This document shows positions 25,193-32,802 of a stretch of 32,802 nt of DNA, piece by piece (position 1 is the stretch's first letter; each line of letters starts with the position of its first letter). The notes below the pieces were generated by a model. The model did not search any database. It was given only the letters and a program-made list of their open reading frames with translations, and was not told where the DNA came from. This DNA comes from Bacillota bacterium (GTDB lineage: Bacteria > Bacillota_A > Clostridia > Tissierellales > Peptoniphilaceae), in assembly GCA_023443045.1 (NCBI GenBank), contig JAEZWK010000006.1, forward strand, positions 1 through 32,802, written 5' to 3'. The position numbers were made by a program, and so were the translations under genes.

Positions 25193-26146
25193 CTACTTTC
25201 TAAGCTTTGGATCTAACGCATCTCTTAGACCATCACCCAATAAAGTAAAACTCAACATAGTTAAACCAATTAAAAGTGATGGGAAGAATAATTGATACGG
25301 ATAAAACATAAATTGCATCTGTGCTTCTGATGCCATAATACCCCAACTAACTTCTGGAGAAGCAAGACCTATACCTAAATAAGATAAGAAAGCTTCTGAA
25401 AAAATAAAGCCTGGAATATCAAATGTAACACCAACAATAACTATTGATAAAACATTTGGAATCAAGTGTCTTAAAATGATTTTCCACATAGGAACACCCA
25501 AAGTTTTTGCAGCTAGTACATACTCTTCGTTTTTAAGGCTTAAAACCTGACCTCTAACCATACGTGAAGTACCAGTCCAACTTGTAGCAGAAAGTGCTAT
25601 CAAAATAGTTTTATAATCGGCACTATTTAACCAAAGCTGGAACAATACAACCATCAAAAGATATGGAAGAGAAGACAATATTTCAACTATTCTCATCATA
25701 ATAGTATCTACCCAACCACCAGCAAGTCCAGCAATAGCTCCGTATATAACACCAATAACCATTGCAATCAAAGCACAAATAAGACCAATGGATAAAGAAA
25801 TTCTAGCACCTCTCCAAGATCTTGCAAAAATATCACGTCCAGCTGAGTCTGTACCGAAATAATGCTCACTACTTGGTAATTGACTTATTTGAGTACCGTC
25901 TTGAATTTTAAAATCATATTTAGTAAGATGAGGACCAATAATCGCCATTAAAACTAAAAAAGCTATCAAAAACAAACTAAACATTGCCGCTTTATTAGAT
26001 TTTAATCTTCTCCAAACATCTTCCCAAAAAGTAATTATGGGACGGGCAATCTTTTCTGCCTCATCATCATCTTTGGGAATTCTTTTGAACATATCTTTAG
26101 TAATATTAATATCATTAGAATTCATTTGTTGTTTAGATAAATCCAT
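25193..26146 (-). CDS. oppC: Oligopeptide ABC transporter permease OppC
   Basis: 317 residues. An N-terminal charged cytoplasmic region (about 1-50) precedes six hydrophobic segments. Seen: the GTDSAGRDIFARSWRGARISL motif before the permease core and the EAA loop (AAKTLGVPMWKIILRHLIPN) that docks the ATPases. AGGAGGG precedes the ATG at 26146; the upstream frame extension (to 26185) overlaps oppB and has no ribosome binding site. Confidence 0.95.
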   Translation of the reverse strand: MDLSKQQMNSNDINITKDMFKRIPKDDDEAEKIARPIITFWEDVWRRLKSNKAAMFSLFLIAFLVLMAIIGPHLTKYDFKIQDGTQISQLPSSEHYFGTDSAGRDIFARSWRGARISLSIGLICALIAMVIGVIYGAIAGLAGGWVDTIMMRIVEILSSLPYLLMVVLFQLWLNSADYKTILIALSATSWTGTSRMVRGQVLSLKNEEYVLAAKTLGVPMWKIILRHLIPNVLSIVIVGVTFDIPGFIFSEAFLSYLGIGLASPEVSWGIMASEAQMQFMFYPYQLFFPSLLIGLTMLSFTLLGDGLRDALDPKLRK

Positions 26147-26156
26147 AAGTTCCCTC

Positions 26157-27086
26157 CTAATCAGAAATTTTAATACGTGGGTCAATTATTCCATAGATTA
26201 TATCTACAACCAATTGACTCAATACAAATAAGAAACAAAATAGAATTGTAGATGAAATAATCATAGGATAATCCCTATCACTTATACTTTTAACCAAAAA
26301 GAATCCCAAACCTGGTATATTGAAAATCTTTTCTATTACAAATGAACCAGCAAATATACCTGTAATTTGAGGTCCTAAAATTGTAATAGCAGGAATCAAC
26401 GCATTTTTTAATACATGTTTAAATAATATACCAAATCTAGAAACACCTTTTGCTCTTGCGGTTAAAATATAATCTGAATTAATAACTTCTAATACGGAAC
26501 TACGCATATATCTAGCGTATGTAGCGATTGTACCAAAAGACAAAGCGATTACCGGTAAAATCATACTGAGCCAATTATTTCTTTTATAAGAAATTGGAAC
26601 TAATCCCAATTTATTTGCTATAGAATATTGAAGCAAACTTGCCATTACAAAGCTTGGAATTGTAACCCCTAAAATAGCAATAGCTATTACTAAATAATCC
26701 GGCCATTTACCTCTGTTCAAAGCAGCAACAAAACCCATTGTTATTCCTATAAAAAATCCAATAGATAATGCAATAAATCCAAATTTCCCACTTATAGGAG
26801 CTGTTTTTTTGATTGTTGCAGAAATTTTTTGTCCTGGATAGATAATAGATTCACCGAAATCACCATGTAAAACATTTTTTATATATAAAATATATTGTTC
26901 ATAAATCGGCTTATCCAAACCATATTTTTCCATAAAGTTCGCCATAACTTGTGGTGGCAAGTTTTTTTGTACCTTCGCATATATAGGGTTTCCAGGTACA
27001 GAATGCATCATCCAAAAAGTTGCCGTGGATACAATAATCAACGTTATAATCATAAAAATTACACGTCTTAAAATATATCTAGCCAT
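26157..27086 (-). CDS. oppB: Oligopeptide ABC transporter permease OppB
   Basis: 309 residues with six predicted helices. N-terminal MARYILRRVIFMIITL, then the MHSVPGNPIYA motif and DKPIYEQYILYIKN of the periplasmic-facing loop, and the EAA-type loop TARAKGVSRFGILFKHVLKN. It forms the channel with OppC. AAGGAAGGT lies 5 nt before the ATG. It follows oppA after a hairpin-containing spacer of about 60 nt. Confidence 0.95.
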   Translation of the reverse strand: MARYILRRVIFMIITLIIVSTATFWMMHSVPGNPIYAKVQKNLPPQVMANFMEKYGLDKPIYEQYILYIKNVLHGDFGESIIYPGQKISATIKKTAPISGKFGFIALSIGFFIGITMGFVAALNRGKWPDYLVIAIAILGVTIPSFVMASLLQYSIANKLGLVPISYKRNNWLSMILPVIALSFGTIATYARYMRSSVLEVINSDYILTARAKGVSRFGILFKHVLKNALIPAITILGPQITGIFAGSFVIEKIFNIPGLGFFLVKSISDRDYPMIISSTILFCFLFVLSQLVVDIIYGIIDPRIKISD

Positions 27087-27110
27087 ATAACCTTCCTTTC
27101 TTTGGGTAAA

Positions 27111-27136
27111 AAAGAGAATAGCAAGCTATTCTCTTT
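27111..27136 (-). terminator. Attenuating hairpin between oppA and oppB
   Basis: A near-perfect palindrome, AAAGAGAATAGC (27111-27122), AA, GCTATTCTCTTT (27125-27136), followed on the minus strand by T6. It would end or slow many transcripts after oppA and protect its mRNA, giving more binding protein than permease. Weaker GGGT/CCCA pairing extends the stem outward. Confidence 0.75.
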
Positions 27137-27147
27137 CCCAAAAATGT

Positions 27148-28875
27148 CTATTCTCTACCGTTTGTATACATTTTTCCTAATCCCATTGTGTTGAAATAAT
27201 CTGCAGGAGCATTTTTGATATATGATCTTCTAAAGATATTTGCAACTGAGTGGTTGATAGGAAGTAAAGCAGCATCGTCATAGATTAAAATTCTTTCAGC
27301 TTCTCTTAACATCTCAACTCTCTTGTTAGGATCTGATTCGCTTCTAGCTTGTTCAATTAATGAATCAAATTTTTCATTTACCCATCCAGTGTCATATGCT
27401 GGAGCTTTAGAATACATTGTTTCTAGGAAGTTAGATGGATCGTTGAAATCTGCACTCCATGCTAACCATGCAATATCATAATCACCAGATTTTAGAATAT
27501 TTGAGAAAGCATTCCATTCTTGGTTTGTTGCTTCAACTTTACATCCTAAAGCTGTTTCAATTTGGTTTTGGAAGTTTTCAATTGCAATACGTCCAGCTGA
27601 TGATGGATCTGAACCTAAAAGTCTAATTGTGTAATTAGCTGGATCTTTACCTAATTCTTTAACTCCTTCTTCAAATAATGCTTTTGGATCTTTAATATCA
27701 TTAATCAAATCTAAAGCTGGTCCTTCGTTTTCTTTATTAAACTCTAATCCACCGCAGCTGAGAACTGGAGGAACAAAGTTATAAGCTGGAATTGGTGTTC
27801 CGTTCCAAGCTGTATCAATTACTGATTGTCTATTTAAAACTGCTCCGATTGCTCTAGTAATCTTTGTATTAGCAACTCTTGAACCCTCTTTAAAGTTCAT
27901 TTGGAAGTAACCTGTCAATGGGTCAACACGTTTTAAATATGTGTAATCAGGATTGTCTTTGAATTTAGCTTGCCATTTAGGATCTCCTACTGAAGCATAA
28001 TCTAATTCACCAGTTTCTAATGCATTATAGATTGTATTTGCTTCAGCTAAGATTGATACGTGCACTCTTTCTAGGCTAACATTATCTGCATTCCAATAAT
28101 TTGGATTTTTGATGTAGTTTATTTCATTGTTGATTACTGTTGATTCAATTTGGAATGGTCCGCAAGCGATGAAGTGTTCATCATCTATAGCATATAGATC
28201 GCCATATTCTTTTACTTTATCTTCTCTTTGTGGGAAGAAAACTCTTTGCATTACAATATCAATAAAATATGGGCATGGGCTTTCCAAAGTGATAACTAGT
28301 GTTTTATCATCTGGTGTTTCAACTCCTAGTTCTTCTAAAGGAAGTTCTCCAGCGTTTACTTTTTGACCATTTTTAACGTAATATGTCAAGTTTGCAAATG
28401 GTGAACCTGTGGTTTTATCTGTTGAACGACGAATACCGTAAGCGTAATCTTTTGAAGTTACAGGTTGTCCATCTGACCATTTGTTGTCTCTAATATGGAA
28501 TGTATATGTCAATCCGTCTTCTGAGATATCCCAGCTTTCTGCTCCTGCAGGTACATATACACCTTTTCCATCTTGTTCATCAAATCTTACAAGTGGCTCA
28601 ATTGTGTTTAATAAAACACCATTACCATACACGTCTGATCCTGTTGATGGGTCTAGGGTGTTAAAATATTGACCAATAAATGTGTTGATATATTGATCAT
28701 CATCTTTTTCAACTGTTTCAGTTGTTTCTTTATTTTCTTCTGTATTTGTTTCTTCTGAAGTAGTATTTTCTGTGTTTTGACTATCTTCAGGTTTTTTGTC
28801 ATCTTTAGAGCATCCATATAGCATGCTTACTGAAAGCATTAGAGCCATAAAAATGACGGTAATCTTTTTGAACAT
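27148..28875 (-). CDS. oppA: Oligopeptide-binding lipoprotein OppA
   Basis: 575 residues. Signal peptide with lipobox MLYGC (Cys22), then an Asp/Glu/Thr/Asn-rich linker (about 23-60) that spaces the domain from the membrane. The SBP_bac_5 domain follows: STGSDVYGN, AESWDISEDGLTYTFHIRDN and the WSDGQPVTSKDY motif (about 110-150) are typical, and the C-terminal lobe ends with AALLPINHS. It captures peptides outside the cell for OppBCDF. The gene has its own near-consensus promoter, and AAGGAGGGAACG precedes the ATG. Confidence 0.95.
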   Translation of the reverse strand: MFKKITVIFMALMLSVSMLYGCSKDDKKPEDSQNTENTTSEETNTEENKETTETVEKDDDQYINTFIGQYFNTLDPSTGSDVYGNGVLLNTIEPLVRFDEQDGKGVYVPAGAESWDISEDGLTYTFHIRDNKWSDGQPVTSKDYAYGIRRSTDKTTGSPFANLTYYVKNGQKVNAGELPLEELGVETPDDKTLVITLESPCPYFIDIVMQRVFFPQREDKVKEYGDLYAIDDEHFIACGPFQIESTVINNEINYIKNPNYWNADNVSLERVHVSILAEANTIYNALETGELDYASVGDPKWQAKFKDNPDYTYLKRVDPLTGYFQMNFKEGSRVANTKITRAIGAVLNRQSVIDTAWNGTPIPAYNFVPPVLSCGGLEFNKENEGPALDLINDIKDPKALFEEGVKELGKDPANYTIRLLGSDPSSAGRIAIENFQNQIETALGCKVEATNQEWNAFSNILKSGDYDIAWLAWSADFNDPSNFLETMYSKAPAYDTGWVNEKFDSLIEQARSESDPNKRVEMLREAERILIYDDAALLPINHSVANIFRRSYIKNAPADYFNTMGLGKMYTNGRE

Positions 28876-28913
28876 TTACGTTCCCTCCTTGATTAAAAAT
28901 TATCAACAAGACT

Positions 28914-28941
28914 ATTATAACATATTTAATTTTTTTGTCAA
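28914..28941 (-). promoter_or_regulatory. Promoter of the opp operon
   Basis: On the minus strand perfect TTGACA (28936-28941), a 16-nt A-rich spacer and perfect TATAAT (28914-28919). The strongest promoter in the window. No CodY-like box is evident. Confidence 0.85.
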
Positions 28942-29046
28942 TTAGATATCATAAAAGTTGTTTTTTGCAACTATTCTTTATAAACCAATAAATATGTTTT
29001 TATATTTTTAAAAATGTTATTATCAAAACCTGAGATTTTTTTCTCA

Positions 29047-32000
29047 CTATTCTACACTTTTTAATGCTTCTACCATATTTATCTTGCTCAAAATTTTTGT
29101 TACTACAACTCTTACAAACACTGTAAATAATGCTGTAATTAATCCAGAATAGATATATGGAAATACTGAGATATGAGTATTTAACATAACTTCATCACCA
29201 GGTAGAACTTCACATACTAAATATAGTAATCCCCATCCTATTAAATATCCTGCTATTATCCCAAAAAAGCATAATATATATGTTTCTCGATATACATAAT
29301 TAGTTAATTCTTGGTTTGTAAATCCTAATACTTTTATAGTAGATAATTCTTTTTTTCTTTCTTCTATTGTGATATTCATTAAATTATAAAGAACAATAAA
29401 AGCGAGTAAAGCAGAGCATATCAAAATTATATATACAATTGTATTTATGCTTTTCATCCAGTCTTTTATCATTTTTGTCATATCATCAGAATCACTCAGA
29501 GTTAATACGTGATTATTAGCTCTTAATAACGATTTTATTTCTTCTTTGTCGGTATTTTCATCTATTTTTATGATTATTCCATTTTGCTTTATTTCTGGGG
29601 AGAAATTCTTTTGATAAAAATCTCTTGTCATGAAGATATAGTGACCTGAGTAAAATTCTATACCTTCTGGATCAGTTAAAGAAATAGACTCCAAATTATT
29701 TTTAGTTATGTTTAGAGCGTTATTTTCAGAAAATTTCAATAATTTTTTACTGGTCAGATAAGTTTCTAATTCCTTTGTTTCGTTTCTTTTAAAGTAGTGC
29801 GCTTTTTCAAATGTGAAGAAATGATCTAGATTTTCATTATCCAAAATCGTCATAACGGTTACTTTTTGGTCTGCACTTTTTGTGTTATTTACAGTTATAT
29901 TATCGATTCTGACTCCTTTATATTCCAATGATCTTTCATCTAAAATATTTAATATTTCATCTTTCTCGGAATCTTTTATATTCTCATCATGAGTTACTAA
30001 TATTTCGTATTTTAGTATTTCTCCATATTGCTTATCTATCAAGCTTTTTATGCTTTCTTTTAGTCCGAATCCCAAAAATAGTAATCCCGTACAACCAGCC
30101 AGACCAAAGACGGTCATAAACATTCTTGCTTTGTATCTAAAAACATTTCTTAAGGTTACCTTACCCAAAAATGATATTTTATTCCATAAAAATTTCGCTC
30201 TTTCCAATAAAATTTTCTTAGATTTTTTTGGTATTTTAGCTCGTAACAAATTGGCAGTTTGTTCTCTTAATGTGCTCAATGTTACTGATATTATAGCAAT
30301 TATATTAATAACTACTGATATAACAATTGCTAAAATATTTATTCCAACACTTTGCATTGCCTCTAATTTTTTTATTGTAAAGCTTGCTGAATATGCATTA
30401 TATATTATTTTAGGCAGTATGGTTGAACCCAGCGCAGCCCCGATTATTCCTCCGATAACCGATGCGCTTACTCCGTATATCAGATATTTTTTTAATACAT
30501 CAAAAGTAGTATATCCAATTGCTTTATACGTTCCTATAGTTATTCTTTGTTCTTCTACCATTCTAGTCATGGTAGTTACACTAACTAATATTGCTACAAA
30601 AAAGAAAAATAGTGGGAAAATCATACTTACTATATCCAAATTTTCTCCGGATGTATATAAAAAATTCAAGTAACTATCGTCTTTTCTAGTGCCTACAGTA
30701 AATGCTGGAGCCTCCAAATTTTCCATAAGTTCTTTTGCATCATCTATTTTATCTTTTGCTTCTAGAATCTTTTTGTCAGCTTTGTTTTTGGCATCATTAT
30801 ATTTTTTTAGATTATAATCATAGTCCTTCTGGTTATTATTGAGTTTTTTTTCATTTTCCATTATTAGTGAAAGATTTTTTTTATATTCCACATCCAACTT
30901 TTCTTTAGCATCTTTTAACTGTAATTTTGCATTGTCTAGATTTTCTTTTGTACTTTCAATTTGTTCTTTCTGCTCTATCAATTGTTCTTTCGAGGTTTTT
31001 AATTGTTCTTCCTGCTCTTTTAATATAGATAGTTTTTGGTTTATCTCGCTATTTTTTTCATTCAATTCCTGCTCTTTATTCAAAATTTGTTTTAACGATT
31101 CATCTAGCTCTCTTTTCTTTTCGCCAGATATTATGCTATAAGTATTTTCTTTTATTTTTTCCAATTCTTCTTTTTTTGATTTTATTTCTTGTGAAGCTTT
31201 TTTTATCTCATCTAGAGCAAGATTTAGTTCTATTTTTGAGCTTTCAATTTTTTGTTCGTTTTCAGCAATTTCTTTATTTTTTTCTTCTAAATATACATTT
31301 ATTCCATCTAAATCAGCGTTTTCACCAGCAAAATTTTCTATACTCTGTTTTAATTGTTTTTCATTTTCTTGTAATTCGATTTCATTTGCTTCTATCTCAT
31401 TTTTTGCTTTTTCATATTCATTTTTCAATTTTATCTTAGAGTTTTCAATTTTTTTACTATTTTCATCTAACTTTTTTTTAGCATCATCCAATTTTAATTT
31501 AGCGTCTTCTAATTCCTTTGATTTTTCGTCAATTTCATTTTCAGCTTTTTGTATTTGTGATCTAATTTTATCTTTTTGTTCAGTTGTTTTTTCATCAATC
31601 CTGAGTTTTAGTGCAGATTTTATCTCTTCTTTTATATTGTGATTATATGAAATATATTCATCATCTTCAGGATCTAGGTTTTTTGATCCCTTTGTTTTAA
31701 TTTTATAAAACCCATAAATGTCGGTATCAAAATTATCTTTACTCACATATCCAACAGTATCTAACATACTTGATGTTTCAACACTCAGACCTTTTATACC
31801 TTGAAATATATAATCTGTGGTGATTATTTTGCCTACTACTTTAAATCTATATGTTTTTAATATATCTTTTTTATCATCTAATTTTAATTTGTCAGATTCT
31901 TTAGAAAAAGTAATGGTTTGACCTATTTTTATATCATCTGTATCCGGCGTTTCTTCTATTGCTATTTCTCCTATTTTTTCAGGATATCTTCCTTGGGTAA

Positions 32001-32349
32001 GAGTCGGTTTTGATATCTTATCAGACAAGCTTTCCAATCTTATAGCCAACTTTTCAGACGGTAATATCAAATCAACACTAAAAATTTTTTCAGCATATTC
32101 AATCTCTTTATTTTCTTCTATAACAGAGATATCTTTTTCATTTAATCCAAGTGGAGATGTAACCGATATATCATACATGTTTTCTTTTATAGTGTAATCA
32201 GTTGCAGTTTGACGCATCATGGGGCCTGTAACTTTTAGTCCCACCAAAACAAATACCCCTAACACACTTAATAAGAGTATTGATAAAAATCTTGTGAAAT
32301 TATTTTTTATTTGTCTAAATATATCTTTATAAAGCGCTCTTTTTTTCAT
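29047..32349 (-). CDS. MacB/FtsX-type ABC transporter permease with a very long coiled coil
   Basis: 1100 residues. TM1 (about 19-41), an extracytoplasmic MacB-like periplasmic-core region (about 45-235), then a Lys/Glu/Asn-rich coiled coil of about 300 residues (240-545). A first FtsX domain with three helices follows (about 570-700), then another TM (about 740-762), a second extracytoplasmic domain (about 780-970) and a second FtsX domain (970-1095). The permease is fed by the ATPase gene 1 nt upstream. The coiled coil probably extends outside the membrane and could bridge to the cell wall or act in mechanotransmission, as in MacB relatives; this is inference. No clear terminator follows. 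Substrate unknown. Confidence 0.85.
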   Translation of the reverse strand: MKKRALYKDIFRQIKNNFTRFLSILLLSVLGVFVLVGLKVTGPMMRQTATDYTIKENMYDISVTSPLGLNEKDISVIEENKEIEYAEKIFSVDLILPSEKLAIRLESLSDKISKPTLTQGRYPEKIGEIAIEETPDTDDIKIGQTITFSKESDKLKLDDKKDILKTYRFKVVGKIITTDYIFQGIKGLSVETSSMLDTVGYVSKDNFDTDIYGFYKIKTKGSKNLDPEDDEYISYNHNIKEEIKSALKLRIDEKTTEQKDKIRSQIQKAENEIDEKSKELEDAKLKLDDAKKKLDENSKKIENSKIKLKNEYEKAKNEIEANEIELQENEKQLKQSIENFAGENADLDGINVYLEEKNKEIAENEQKIESSKIELNLALDEIKKASQEIKSKKEELEKIKENTYSIISGEKKRELDESLKQILNKEQELNEKNSEINQKLSILKEQEEQLKTSKEQLIEQKEQIESTKENLDNAKLQLKDAKEKLDVEYKKNLSLIMENEKKLNNNQKDYDYNLKKYNDAKNKADKKILEAKDKIDDAKELMENLEAPAFTVGTRKDDSYLNFLYTSGENLDIVSMIFPLFFFFVAILVSVTTMTRMVEEQRITIGTYKAIGYTTFDVLKKYLIYGVSASVIGGIIGAALGSTILPKIIYNAYSASFTIKKLEAMQSVGINILAIVISVVINIIAIISVTLSTLREQTANLLRAKIPKKSKKILLERAKFLWNKISFLGKVTLRNVFRYKARMFMTVFGLAGCTGLLFLGFGLKESIKSLIDKQYGEILKYEILVTHDENIKDSEKDEILNILDERSLEYKGVRIDNITVNNTKSADQKVTVMTILDNENLDHFFTFEKAHYFKRNETKELETYLTSKKLLKFSENNALNITKNNLESISLTDPEGIEFYSGHYIFMTRDFYQKNFSPEIKQNGIIIKIDENTDKEEIKSLLRANNHVLTLSDSDDMTKMIKDWMKSINTIVYIILICSALLAFIVLYNLMNITIEERKKELSTIKVLGFTNQELTNYVYRETYILCFFGIIAGYLIGWGLLYLVCEVLPGDEVMLNTHISVFPYIYSGLITALFTVFVRVVVTKILSKINMVEALKSVE

Positions 32350-32350
32350 A

Positions 32351-32802
32351 TTACCACTCTATATTATCTATGTCTTCAGGATGTTTATTTATTGTAATTT
32401 CTCTTATTTTAGCATCCATAACGTGAATAACTTTATCGGCTATCGGTGTAATAGCTGTATTATGAGTAACTATAACCACAGTTGTTTTATACTTTCTTGC
32501 AGTTTCTTGCAATAGTTTTAATATACTTTTTCCAGTTTTGTAATCTAGCGCTCCCGTTGGTTCATCACACAAAAGCAGAGATGGTTTTTTAGCTAATGCT
32601 CTAGCTATAGCTACTCTTTGTTGTTCTCCGCCGGATAATTGTGATGGAAAATTATCCATTCTTTCTTTTAACCCAACATCCGCAAGAGTCTTCTCCACAT
32701 CTAAATGATCTTTTACAATTTGAGCTGCTAGCTCAACATTTTCTTTTGCTGTTAGTGAGTTTATCAAATTATAAAATTGAAAAACAAAACCCACTTTACT
32801 TC
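32351..32802 (-). CDS. ABC transporter ATPase (MacB/LolD type), cut by the right edge
   Basis: About 150 residues are visible. The frame stays open to the edge, so the start and Walker A are missing. Seen: the Q-loop [10 protein letters not shown], signature LSGGEQQRV, Walker [13 protein letters not shown] and the switch His in IVTHN. This is the typical ATPase of MacB/LolD/FtsE-like systems. The TTA (TAA) stop is 1 nt before the permease ATG, which begins with GTGG-type spacing inside this gene's end; the two are one operon. Confidence 0.92.
   Translation of the reverse strand, partial: SKVGFVFQFYNLINSLTAKENVELAAQIVKDHLDVEKTLADVGLKERMDNFPSQLSGGEQQRVAIARALAKKPSLLLCDEPTGALDYKTGKSILKLLQETARKYKTTVVIVTHNTAITPIADKVIHVMDAKIREITINKHPEDIDNIEW

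Noticed and set aside
28942..29046. Terminator for the FtsX-type permease gene
   Set aside because: Only a 5-bp TGAGA/TCTCA pair with a long A/T loop is seen near the stop, too weak to call.
29928..31439. Long open frames on the plus strand inside the permease gene
   Set aside because: They are the antisense shadow of a Lys/Glu-rich coiled-coil region (low-complexity Phe/Ser/Leu), with no ribosome binding sites.

Overview
The window looks like chromosomal DNA of a very AT-rich (low-GC) anaerobic member of the Bacillota. Gene content and style (a Lys-type MurE, a DnaD/DnaI helicase-loading pair, Opp peptide uptake, lipoate scavenging, strong AGGAGG ribosome binding sites, TTGACA/TATAAT promoters) would suit the Tissierellia/Peptoniphilaceae neighbourhood. 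That placement is inference; no rRNA or other marker gene is present to settle it.

Layout. 1-124: right end of an IS3-family (IS150-like) element, entering from the left. 138-1088 (minus): a two-gene envelope/stress unit (YtxH and a DUF948/YtxG-like protein) with a SigB-like promoter. 1184-4999 (plus): a heterodimeric BmrCD-type ABC exporter behind a consensus promoter that carries a 15-bp palindrome at the start site. 4996-5466 (minus): a GNAT acetyltransferase. 5534-6529 (plus): lipoate-protein ligase. 6530-6954: mostly non-coding, with a possible 12-residue peptide gene. 6955-7947 (minus): LPG-synthase/flippase-like membrane protein. 8028-9284 (plus): M18 aminopeptidase. 9323-9878: a gene-free gap. 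9879-11390 (plus): a LytTR regulator with two small multi-pass membrane proteins. 11644-12959 (minus): lipid kinase plus MarR regulator, translationally coupled. 13036-14735 (minus): secreted glucosaminidase plus a lipoprotein of unknown function. 14789-15823 (minus): YeiH/UPF0324 exporter. 15921-19457 (plus): murE-mobA-moeA-mobB, an unusual joining of cell-wall and molybdenum-cofactor genes. 19465-23140 (minus): GNAT, dnaD, dnaI, serS. 23197-28875 (minus): oppA then oppB-C-D-F. 29047-32802 (minus): a MacB/FtsX-type ABC system, its 1100-residue permease holding a very long coiled coil; the ATPase runs off the right edge.

The genome is tightly packed. Several intrinsic terminators are built from the last codons of the genes they serve, in one case with the stop codons of two convergent genes overlapping in the hairpin loop. 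Most operons use 4-nt or TGATG-type overlaps.

I did not find a convincing undescribed defence or mobile system. The best leads are the LytTR/two-membrane-protein operon, the glucosaminidase/lipoprotein pair, the murE-Moco operon, the possible leaderless extended -10 promoter before the dnaD-dnaI-serS unit, the exporter's palindrome and the 12-codon peptide gene at 6565-6603.
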